From the NCBI RefSeq assembly GCF_000765145.1, contig NZ_JMGA01000057.1:95388-159387 (forward strand): a stretch of DNA of 64,000 bases, read 5' to 3'. Under the pieces are notes generated by a model that saw nothing but the letters and a program-made list of their open reading frames with translations, ran no database searches and was not told the origin of the DNA. Below are positions 57,945 to 64,000 of the stretch, one piece after another; position 1 is the first letter of the stretch, and the number at the start of each line of letters is the position of its first letter. This stretch comes from Desulfosporosinus sp. HMP52. GTDB lineage: Bacteria > Bacillota > Desulfitobacteriia > Desulfitobacteriales > Desulfitobacteriaceae. The position numbers and the translations under genes are program-made.

Positions 57945-58940
57945 TTAGAACTTTCCGGTTAACACCTTACCTGTACCTAAAGCTACACAAGAAATCGGAT
58001 CCTCAGCTAAGCTCACCGGCAGGCCCGTTTCTCTGGCCAAACGAGTATCAAAGCCATACATCATAGCCCCCCCACCCGTCATAATAATTCCTTTATCCAG
58101 GATATCTGAGGATAATTCAGGAGGGGTACGTTCTAGGACCTCCTTAACACCGGCGACAATTGCATCAATAGATTCCTCAAGAGCAACAAAACACTCTTGC
58201 GAATTGACATTAATCGTTTTAGGTAACCCTGTAATTAAATCTCGTCCTCGAACATCAATGAACGCATTAGGTTTCCCCTCAACAACTGCTGAACCAACAG
58301 CAATCTTAATTTCTTCAGCTGTACGTTCACCGATCATCAGGTTATGTTCGCGTCGAATGTACCGGCTTATTGCTTCATCAAACTTATCTCCACCCACACG
58401 CAGACTTCTTTTCGCGACAATACCATTAAGAGACAGAACCGCAATATCCGTTGTCCCTCCACCTATGTCAACGACCATACTTCCAGTCGGTCCAGAAATA
58501 TCTAATCCAGCTCCTAAGGCTGCGGCATAAGGCTCTTCCACCACTTTGACATGCTTTGCTCCGGCTTGGTATGCTGCCTGTTTAACAGCCCTTTGTTCTA
58601 CTTCAGTAACTCCTGAAGGAATACAGACAACTACCCGAGTTCTAAAGAAAGGCCATCTTTTGGCGCCTGCTTTCTCTAAGAAGTACTTCAACATAAGTTC
58701 TGTCGTTTGATAATCTGCAATTACACCATCCCGCATAGGCCGTACTGCAACGATATTTCCGGGGGTACGACCGATCATCAGCCTAGCTTCTTCACCTACT
58801 GCAATTCGCTTATTTGAGTTTCGATCAATTGCTATTACTGAGGGCTCGTGCAAGACGATTCCTTTTCCTTTAGCATAAACCAAAACACTCGCCGTACCTA
58901 AATCAATTCCTAAATCTATCCCAAAATCAATTCCAAACAT
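57945..58940 (-). CDS. mbl: MreB-like actin homologue Mbl
   Basis: This 331-residue actin-fold protein organises the wall-elongation machinery. Phosphate-1 motif GIDLGTASVLVY, phosphate-2 region VVDIGGGTTDIAVLSL and adenosine motif IIMTGGGAMMYGFD are present. It matches Mbl because it follows spoIIID, as in B. subtilis. The N-terminus has a repeated GIDFGIDLGIDLG stretch that is slightly longer than usual. Confidence 0.93.
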   Translation of the reverse strand: MFGIDFGIDLGIDLGTASVLVYAKGKGIVLHEPSVIAIDRNSNKRIAVGEEARLMIGRTPGNIVAVRPMRDGVIADYQTTELMLKYFLEKAGAKRWPFFRTRVVVCIPSGVTEVEQRAVKQAAYQAGAKHVKVVEEPYAAALGAGLDISGPTGSMVVDIGGGTTDIAVLSLNGIVAKRSLRVGGDKFDEAISRYIRREHNLMIGERTAEEIKIAVGSAVVEGKPNAFIDVRGRDLITGLPKTINVNSQECFVALEESIDAIVAGVKEVLERTPPELSSDILDKGIIMTGGGAMMYGFDTRLARETGLPVSLAEDPISCVALGTGKVLTGKF

Positions 58941-58996
58941 TATCGGAGATACCCCTTTCGTTACTCAATAGCTTGTCCATCTCATTAATACTATAA

Positions 58997-59034
58997 ACAA
59001 ATAGCATAATCTCCCTCTCGGGAGATTCGCTATT
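58997..59034 (-). terminator. Hairpin between spoIIID and mbl
   Basis: AATCTCCC/GGGAGATT with a further AATAGC/GCTATT outside form a long stem, followed by TGTTT on the minus strand. Confidence 0.75.
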
Positions 59035-59144
59035 ATTGTCTTGATAAGAAATTATTCGTGATAAAATCGCTAATCCCTTTTGATATCTCAGTTTTTTTCA
59101 AATTCCCCTCAACTTCGCCCTTCTTCAACCATTTTTACCGGCCT

Positions 59145-59393
59145 CTAGTTTTCTTGGTATTTTTTTCTGGTTGCCTCTCCGCCTCTTATGTGGCGCTCTG
59201 CTTTATTGGTTTCAAGAATATGCTTTACCTCCATTGATAACTTCTCATTCACTAATGGCAAGCGTTCCGTAACATCCTTATGAACTGTGCTTTTAGATAC
59301 TCCGAAGACATCAGCCGTTTGACGAACGGTTGCACTCGATTCTAATATGTAGGTTCCAATATCGAGTACCCGTTTTCGTATATATTCTTGCAC
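59145..59393 (-). CDS. spoIIID: Sporulation transcription factor SpoIIID
   Basis: This 82-residue DNA-binding protein acts in the mother cell to change the sigma-E and sigma-K regulons. It shows ADVFGVSKSTVHKDVTERLP as its helix-turn-helix recognition region and the basic tail HIRGGEATRKKY. The frame is open to 59456, but GTG 59393 with GGAGG gives the normal size. It lies just before mbl, as in Bacillus. Confidence 0.97.
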   Translation of the reverse strand: MQEYIRKRVLDIGTYILESSATVRQTADVFGVSKSTVHKDVTERLPLVNEKLSMEVKHILETNKAERHIRGGEATRKKYQEN

Positions 59394-59443
59394 GTATAGC
59401 CCTCCTTCGTCCACGAGTTTAGTACATTTATATGCGTGCTCAA

Positions 59444-59471
59444 CAAAAAAAGACATCCGTAAAAGGATGTC
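59444..59471 (-). terminator. Intrinsic terminator after spoIIQ
   Basis: The minus-strand stem GACATCC/GGATGTC is followed by seven T residues. Confidence 0.85.
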
Positions 59472-59556
59472 CTCTGCTGGTAAATACTGTGTTCTTTATT
59501 TTTATTGACTCTTCTTGCAATTGGGTTATTTTTTACCGAACTTTTAGGACACAGTA

Positions 59557-60270
59557 TCAACGTTCTATACCCTTATTATCTACCTTTTGAATCTGTCCAT
59601 TATGCCATACCTCATAATGAAGTTGTGGTTGCCCATTTCCTTCAGATCCGGGAAACAAACCTACTTGACCTAAAGCCCCTTGGGTCTCGATAACCTCACC
59701 TTCTTGAACACGCAGGTTGTCTAGTCCTCCATAGGTAACTAACCAGCCTTCCCCACAATCTAAGGTCACTTTCTGGCCCAGGATCGGATCTTGTCCGGCT
59801 TCAATTACTTTGCCGCCGTGGGTTACGCGAATCACGGTTCCTTCCACCAACGCATAGTCTATACCTGCATGATAACTGTAGTTTCCATACTCCTCAGAAT
59901 AATAATTGCCAATATTTCTAATAGGCTCTCCATTCACTGGACTTGGGAAATCCTCTAATTTCAGCTTATCCTCAACCAATCCAAAGACTAATTTCAGTTC
60001 TTCTTTTAAATCTTCATCTACTTTTGTTTCTATCACTATCTGTTCCGTTGAAGGCTCAATTTGGTAACTCGTTGAACTTGCTCTTAAGCTGGCATTCTGT
60101 AAAGAAGTATCCACCGCAGCCTGAGTTGCCTCATTAGAGATCCCGTTTGGCTTTGTCATGGAAGTATCGCCTTCAATATTGATATAGCCAATTACAATAA
60201 TCAGTCCACTAATTAAAAAGGTAACCCCCCATACTAAAATCCAGTCTTTAGATAGTTTATATCCTTTCAT
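59557..60270 (-). CDS. spoIIQ: SpoIIQ-like stage II sporulation protein, M23 domain
   Basis: This 237-residue forespore membrane protein has one N-terminal helix (about 10-30) and a LytM/M23 domain. The first zinc motif is present as HAGID, while the second reads QLHYE, so the His normally first in HxH is a Gln. SpoIIQ bridges to SpoIIIAH and joins the two membranes during engulfment. B. subtilis SpoIIQ also has a degenerate site. ATG 60270 follows GAGGTG. The 285-base gap upstream is mostly the repeat at 60352. Confidence 0.93.
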   Translation of the reverse strand: MKGYKLSKDWILVWGVTFLISGLIIVIGYINIEGDTSMTKPNGISNEATQAAVDTSLQNASLRASSTSYQIEPSTEQIVIETKVDEDLKEELKLVFGLVEDKLKLEDFPSPVNGEPIRNIGNYYSEEYGNYSYHAGIDYALVEGTVIRVTHGGKVIEAGQDPILGQKVTLDCGEGWLVTYGGLDNLRVQEGEVIETQGALGQVGLFPGSEGNGQPQLHYEVWHNGQIQKVDNKGIER

Positions 60271-60351
60271 TCGACTCACCTCTAGATCTATTTTTGCCGA
60301 ATGCTACTTCTTTTAGACAAGATTTTGATACGCAGGATTTATTGCTAAATT

Positions 60352-60564
60352 TTTACCCGATGACTACCAGCCGTAAGACTCTCATCTTCTATAAGTACGA
60401 AAGCATCCAGCGGATGCTTTCGCCGAACCGCAAACTACACAGAACAACCTTAGCGGTGAGGATGAGATAACGGCTGCTACGTCCCTGGATAAGTTCTTCT
60501 AAGCTTCAGATGGAGTAAGTATTCCTCTTAGGCAAACTCCATCTGAAGCTAAGAATCACTTGAT
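60352..60564. repeat. Structured dispersed element, copy B (213 bp)
   Basis: This is the second copy of the element at 16904. It begins TTTACCCGATGAC, and its last 101 bases match copy A with one difference (60538). P1 pairs at 60370-60374 and 60470-60474. The P2 stem here is CTCATC/GATGAG (60381-60386, 60461-60466) instead of CTCC/GGAG, so pairing is kept with different bases. Within the enlarged loop sits an extra perfect 11-bp hairpin CGAAAGCATCC/GGATGCTTTCG (60398-60422). P3 is fully paired. The right end overlaps the 3' end of spoIID and supplies its TGA stop (60558-60556). Confidence 0.8.
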
Positions 60565-61488
60565 TCCACCAATCTTTGTTCCCGGAAAATAATGGTTTAA
60601 GATATCCTCAGCCTTATAACTCTTTTTTGCTAAATCATTGGCCCCCCATTGGGACATTCCTACGGCATGGCCATTTCCATAAGAGGTTATCGTCAGTCGA
60701 TCTGCTTGAATGCTGTATTCAATATCTGTTGAAGAAAAACCTAAGAGAGCACGCAGTTGGGTAGCCGGGTACATTTTGCCTAATACACGAAGGTTCTTAG
60801 CTCTTCCCACTGAGGTTCTATCCGTTATTTGAAAATCACTCGAGTTTAAAGATCTAGAAAATTCTTTTAGACTCAGCTTTTTACAAAGTTCTTGTGTTGT
60901 ATAAACATATTTCTTAACATATCGTTGTTGGTTCTCCTCTCCCGAATTCACATTTTGTAAATAGGGTCTCGAAGAACTCCATACTTCCTCCGAGCGTTCA
61001 GTTGCCTTTCTTCCACTACTGCTATGATATAGAGCTTCGATATATTGTCCATTGAATGTTAGTATAAGCCCTCTGGTTTCCTGCACTGCTTTTTCAATTT
61101 TATTTCTATAACGCCAGTAATTAAATAATCCCCAATTTTCTCTCTGCTTGGCATCTGATAACCAGGCTTGAGTTTGGACTGTGGTGTCAACATCATATCC
61201 CACATCCGCAGATTTTTTTTGCTCCAGCCTCTTTGCGGCAAATGTACGTGCTGCAACTGCCTGAGCCTTTAATGCCTCTAACTCAAACTCTGCAGGCATT
61301 TCTGCCGCAACTACTCCTACTAAGTACTTTTCAAGGGGCAATCTTACTATTTCCTTATCTGGCATTAATACTCTAATTTCTTGATCATCCATAATAATTT
61401 TTTCTTTATGCCAACGAACTACGCTCCAAGGAATTACAAATACAATGCAAAGTGATAATGCAATGAGCCATATCCAATCCTTTTTCAT
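60556..61488 (-). CDS. spoIID: Stage II sporulation protein D (SpoIID)
   Basis: SpoIID is a lytic transglycosylase needed for septal peptidoglycan thinning and engulfment. The 310 residues include an N-terminal membrane helix (about 8-25) and the SpoIID domain with VVAAEMPAEFELEALKAQAVAARTFA, YIEALYHSSSGRKATERSEEVW, and the C-terminal TSYGNGHAVGMSQWGANDLAKKS. RBS CAGGAGG precedes the ATG. Its last two codons and stop fall within repeat copy B, so the C-terminus was probably reset by the repeat. Confidence 0.96.
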   Translation of the reverse strand: MKKDWIWLIALSLCIVFVIPWSVVRWHKEKIIMDDQEIRVLMPDKEIVRLPLEKYLVGVVAAEMPAEFELEALKAQAVAARTFAAKRLEQKKSADVGYDVDTTVQTQAWLSDAKQRENWGLFNYWRYRNKIEKAVQETRGLILTFNGQYIEALYHSSSGRKATERSEEVWSSSRPYLQNVNSGEENQQRYVKKYVYTTQELCKKLSLKEFSRSLNSSDFQITDRTSVGRAKNLRVLGKMYPATQLRALLGFSSTDIEYSIQADRLTITSYGNGHAVGMSQWGANDLAKKSYKAEDILNHYFPGTKIGGIK

Positions 61489-61560
61489 AATACCTCCTGC
61501 AGTACAAGCATTTTGCTTAAATCTATGCAGTGAACTTGGAGAATATGGCTTAACAACGCA

Positions 61561-61594
61561 AAAAGAACAAGAGCGATCTGATCAACTCTTGTTC
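61561..61594 (-). terminator. Intrinsic terminator after murA
   Basis: The minus-strand stem GAACAAGAG/CTCTTGTTC is followed by five T residues. Confidence 0.9.
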
Positions 61595-61636
61595 CTAGTT
61601 ATAACAATTCTATTTCTATAAATGGTAAGACCCCTT

Positions 61637-62899
61637 TTATGACACTTCTTCTTCCTCACGAATTATATTGGCACCTATCCCAGATAGTTTCTTCTCTATC
61701 ATTTCATACCCTCTGTCAATGTGATGAATTCCTCGGACATTTGTAGTACCTTCTGAGGTTAGTGCTGCAAGGATTAGAGCTGCTCCCGCACGCAAATCTG
61801 TTGCCGTCACCGGTGCAGCATTTAAGCGATTTATTCCTTGGATGATAGCACTTCGCCCTTCAATTTTTATATCTGCCCCCATACGTTTGAGCTCATCAAC
61901 ATGCATAAAGCGATTTTCAAAGACGGTTTCAGTTATTAAACCCGTACCCTTTGCCCGAGTAAGAAAAGCCATAAAGGGAGCCTGAAGATCAGTTGGAAAT
62001 CCGGGGTGAACTTGAGTCTTAACATCAACAGCATTATAAATGCCGTTTCCACTTACTCTGATTCCATCATCTTCTTCAACCATATGTATTCCTGCCTCTT
62101 CCATTTTGGCAATCAATGGTTTCAAATGATCTGAAATAACATTCTGAACTAAAACATCTCCTCCTGTTGCCGCCGCCAAAAGCAAATAGCTTCCCGCCTC
62201 TATACGGTCAGGAATTACAGTATGCACTGTTCCATGAAATTCTGGAACACCTTCAATATAGATTATACTAGTACCTGCACCTCGAACTTTACCACCCATT
62301 TCATTTAAAAAAGTAGCCAAGTCAACAATTTCCGGCTCTTGAGCTGCATTTTCTATAAGTGTAGTTCCCTGGGCCATAGATGCTGCCATCATAATATTTT
62401 CAGTTGCACCAACACTTGGGTAATCTAAGTAAATCCGTGCTCCTTTCAATCCCTTTGTTGACACATCTAAAAACCCATGATCCATTTTAACTTCTGCACC
62501 TAAGGCTTCTAGACCTTTTAGGTGCCAATTAATTGGGCGTGATCCAATAGCACACCCACCGGGATGAGAAATACGAACGTGACCTTTTCGAGCAAGTAAA
62601 GGGCCCATGGTGACTATAGATGCTCTCATTTGAGAAACTAAATCATATGGGGCTTCAATACAATCTATGTCACGGGCTTGAATACTCAGAGTTGAACCGT
62701 TTCGTTCCACTCTTGCACCCAACGCCGAAATAACCCTATTCATTACATTAACATCTAGTAAGTCTGGAGCGTCATCTAGTTGTATCGGCTCTTTACATAA
62801 CAAACTTGCTGCTATAATCGGAAGAACAGCATTTTTGGCCCCACTTACTGTAATTGTCCCTTCTAATGGTTTACCACCTGTAACTGTAAGCTTACTCAA
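61637..62899 (-). CDS. murA: UDP-N-acetylglucosamine 1-carboxyvinyltransferase (MurA)
   Basis: MurA is the first committed enzyme of peptidoglycan synthesis; it adds enolpyruvate from PEP to UDP-GlcNAc. The 420-residue double inverse-barrel protein keeps the catalytic Cys in PGGCAIGSRPINWHL (about residue 117), the target of fosfomycin, and the N-terminal GAKNAVLPIIAA. Start is TTG 62899. The ywmB-murA-spoIID order repeats B. subtilis. Confidence 0.97.
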   Translation of the reverse strand: MSKLTVTGGKPLEGTITVSGAKNAVLPIIAASLLCKEPIQLDDAPDLLDVNVMNRVISALGARVERNGSTLSIQARDIDCIEAPYDLVSQMRASIVTMGPLLARKGHVRISHPGGCAIGSRPINWHLKGLEALGAEVKMDHGFLDVSTKGLKGARIYLDYPSVGATENIMMAASMAQGTTLIENAAQEPEIVDLATFLNEMGGKVRGAGTSIIYIEGVPEFHGTVHTVIPDRIEAGSYLLLAAATGGDVLVQNVISDHLKPLIAKMEEAGIHMVEEDDGIRVSGNGIYNAVDVKTQVHPGFPTDLQAPFMAFLTRAKGTGLITETVFENRFMHVDELKRMGADIKIEGRSAIIQGINRLNAAPVTATDLRAGAALILAALTSEGTTNVRGIHHIDRGYEMIEKKLSGIGANIIREEEEVS

Positions 62900-63009
62900 A
62901 ATTCTGAAGACACCCCCTATCCAAGGTTTGCAATAGTAGCTGACTTGATAATATTCTCGTTGAGCTGGTAGTTTTCCTGCATAAATTCGACTTTTTTCTT
63001 AACACATTA

Positions 63010-63678
63010 CTAAAACTCTTTTAGCAAAACAGGAATAGCCAAAACCGAACGTCCGTCTGATCCCTTCCCCCGACTCAATATTTGTATGTTGACCTGATCC
63101 TGACCAGCCATGACAGTTGTTTCAATATTTTTCTGATAAGCTGCGCTAGATATCATATTATCTATGAGCATCCACTGCATCGGATCCGCATTAGTCTGGC
63201 TCAGATAAGCAGATATATCGATAGCTTCAGGTGTTCGTTCATCCAAATAAATTTTACCGCCGGCTTTTTCAATCAGCGGAACCATATTAGTATACCATGC
63301 AAATAGTTTTATTTCCTCTTCCTTGTTTAATATATCTTGTCCGGTAAGCATTCTTGCTACTTTTCCATTTTTCATCTCTAATTCTTTATAGTTCCATTTC
63401 CAATTTTCTGTTGGCATATTACCTAAAATATACGTTGGCACCTCAGTGTTTTCAATCCACAGGATAAGGGTTGCCTCTGCTTCGTTGGCCTCTAAAAATC
63501 CTGAGTTAAGGAGCAATGGCATTTTTTTATTTGAAGCATCTAAGTTTTTGAGATTATGAGTTAATACGTAATTACCGATCCCAAAGCTAATCAATATTAG
63601 TCCTGTGAAGCAGGAGAGCAGTGATATTTTTCGGCATGAAATTAGCATAGCTTTTAACTTCATTAGTGATCTCAACAT
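63010..63678 (-). CDS. YwmB family protein
   Basis: This 222-residue membrane-associated protein has one N-terminal hydrophobic helix (about 17-38) and an extracytoplasmic domain matching YwmB (TATA-box-binding-like fold; EATLILWIENTEVP, MLTGQDILNKEEEIKLFAWY, VMAGQDQVNIQILSRG). Function is unknown; it is conserved next to murA in spore-formers. ATG 63678 has AAGAGG at good spacing. Confidence 0.85.
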   Translation of the reverse strand: MLRSLMKLKAMLISCRKISLLSCFTGLILISFGIGNYVLTHNLKNLDASNKKMPLLLNSGFLEANEAEATLILWIENTEVPTYILGNMPTENWKWNYKELEMKNGKVARMLTGQDILNKEEEIKLFAWYTNMVPLIEKAGGKIYLDERTPEAIDISAYLSQTNADPMQWMLIDNMISSAAYQKNIETTVMAGQDQVNIQILSRGKGSDGRSVLAIPVLLKEF

Positions 63679-63784
63679 ATTATAACCTCTTCCTCATCTT
63701 CTGGCACTAATTCTAGTTTTGCCAAATAGTGAGAAAGCTAACATACCCTCTTATAAATATATTGGGTTTTTTATATATCAAAAC

Positions 63785-63811
63785 AAGAAAAAAGCCCTCA
63801 ATACTGAGGGC
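63785..63811 (-). terminator. Terminator beyond the partial gene at the window end
   Basis: The GCCCTCA/TGAGGGC hairpin is followed on the minus strand by six T residues. Confidence 0.75.
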
Positions 63812-63821
63812 CCAGACCGTA

Positions 63822-63864
63822 GACAAAAAGGTGCCTTATGCAAACTGCATGGCACCTTTTTGTC
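63822..63864. repeat. Perfect 14-bp inverted repeat
   Basis: GACAAAAAGGTGCC and GGCACCTTTTTGTC flank a 15-base loop. It overlaps the end of the partial reading frame at 63836, and could be a terminator or an inverted-repeat end of an insertion sequence. Confidence 0.5.
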
Positions 63865-64000
63865 TCTTAATAATGAATTGAGAATCTGAGAGAGCTATGT
63901 TCTGAATAAGATGCGAAAAAAATGAGCGGAGCATACCCTTTCTCCGTTTCCACCTCGCCCGTATCTTTAACTTCATGCACGCAAAAGTAAGCGTACCCAG
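63836..64000 (-). pseudogene. 3' end of a possible transposase gene (cut by window edge)
   Basis: The minus-strand frame that runs off the right edge ends at a TAA (63838-63836) after 54 codons. It begins LGTLTFACMKLK and continues with a basic stretch (RARWKRRKG). This resembles the C-terminal FACMNLKKLA motif common in Firmicute IS1182-type transposases, from memory only. With the inverted repeat at 63822 it suggests an insertion sequence starting at the edge. Whether the gene is intact cannot be told. Confidence 0.35.

Overview
The window looks like a stretch of chromosome from an endospore-forming, low-to-mid GC Firmicute of the Clostridia, most like Desulfosporosinus/Desulfitobacterium (Peptococcaceae in the broad sense). 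This placement is inferred from gene content (spoIID, spoIIQ, spoIIID, sigI/rsgI, whiA, split transketolase, long-form hpf) and protein style, not from a database search. About 56 protein genes are visible, and all but two (an HDOD gene at 31533 and a glycosyltransferase at 53966) lie on the minus strand. Gene order follows, in reverse, the Bacillus subtilis block smpB-(rnr)-yvaK-secG / eno-pgm-tpi-pgk-(gapA-cggR) / sigL / yvcL-yvcK-yvcJ / uvrA-uvrB / ctpB-ftsX-ftsE / prfB-secA-hpf / comF / fabZ-mbl-spoIIID / spoIIQ-spoIID-murA-ywmB, with losses and insertions.

Layout by coordinate. 1-2547: smpB (cut by the window edge), an HD-domain protein where rnr would be expected, a carboxylesterase and secG. 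2664-7618: the lower glycolytic genes eno, gpmI, tpiA and pgk, without gapA/cggR. 7931-14121: a glycerol/phosphate group (glpK, phoU-like, an orphan ABC ATPase, glycerophosphodiester phosphodiesterase, Na+/phosphate cotransporter). 14425-22338: rpoN, whiA, yvcK, rapZ, an orphan solute-binding lipoprotein and a B12-binding radical SAM protein. 22554-33424: a polysaccharide deacetylase, a flavin hydroxy-acid oxidoreductase with a Cys-rich N-terminus, uvrA-uvrB, an orphan periplasmic-binding lipoprotein, the HDOD protein and a P-loop ATPase. 33586-37759: a carboxy-terminal protease, an M23 hydrolase and ftsX-ftsE (divisome and wall hydrolysis control). 37976-44596: split transketolase, prfB with a programmed +1 frameshift, secA, hpf and a cold-shock protein. 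45120-47729: a polar amino-acid ABC transporter. 48234-53816: a zinc-ribbon protein, comFC, comFA, a polymerase/ligase-type membrane protein and fabZ. 53966-63678: a glycosyltransferase, rsgI/sigI, a TagA-family transferase, mbl, spoIIID, spoIIQ, spoIID, murA and ywmB. The last 165 bases look like the 3' end of a transposase gene.

The genes are mostly housekeeping: central carbon flux, secretion, ribosome rescue and hibernation, nucleotide excision repair, envelope growth and division, competence-type DNA uptake, and the mother-cell/forespore sporulation programme.

The least expected signals are non-coding. (1) A two-copy element at 16904-17044 and 60352-60564 shares a right block with 100 of 101 bases identical and folds into a defined multi-hairpin structure; the second copy carries an extra nested hairpin and supplies the stop codon of spoIID. 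(2) A GC-rich, heavily self-complementary segment at 44867-45047 is closed by a perfect 16-bp stem. (3) A tight cluster of three exact DnaA boxes lies at 47930-47990 upstream of the glnH promoter. No CRISPR array, rRNA, tRNA or recognised riboswitch was seen.
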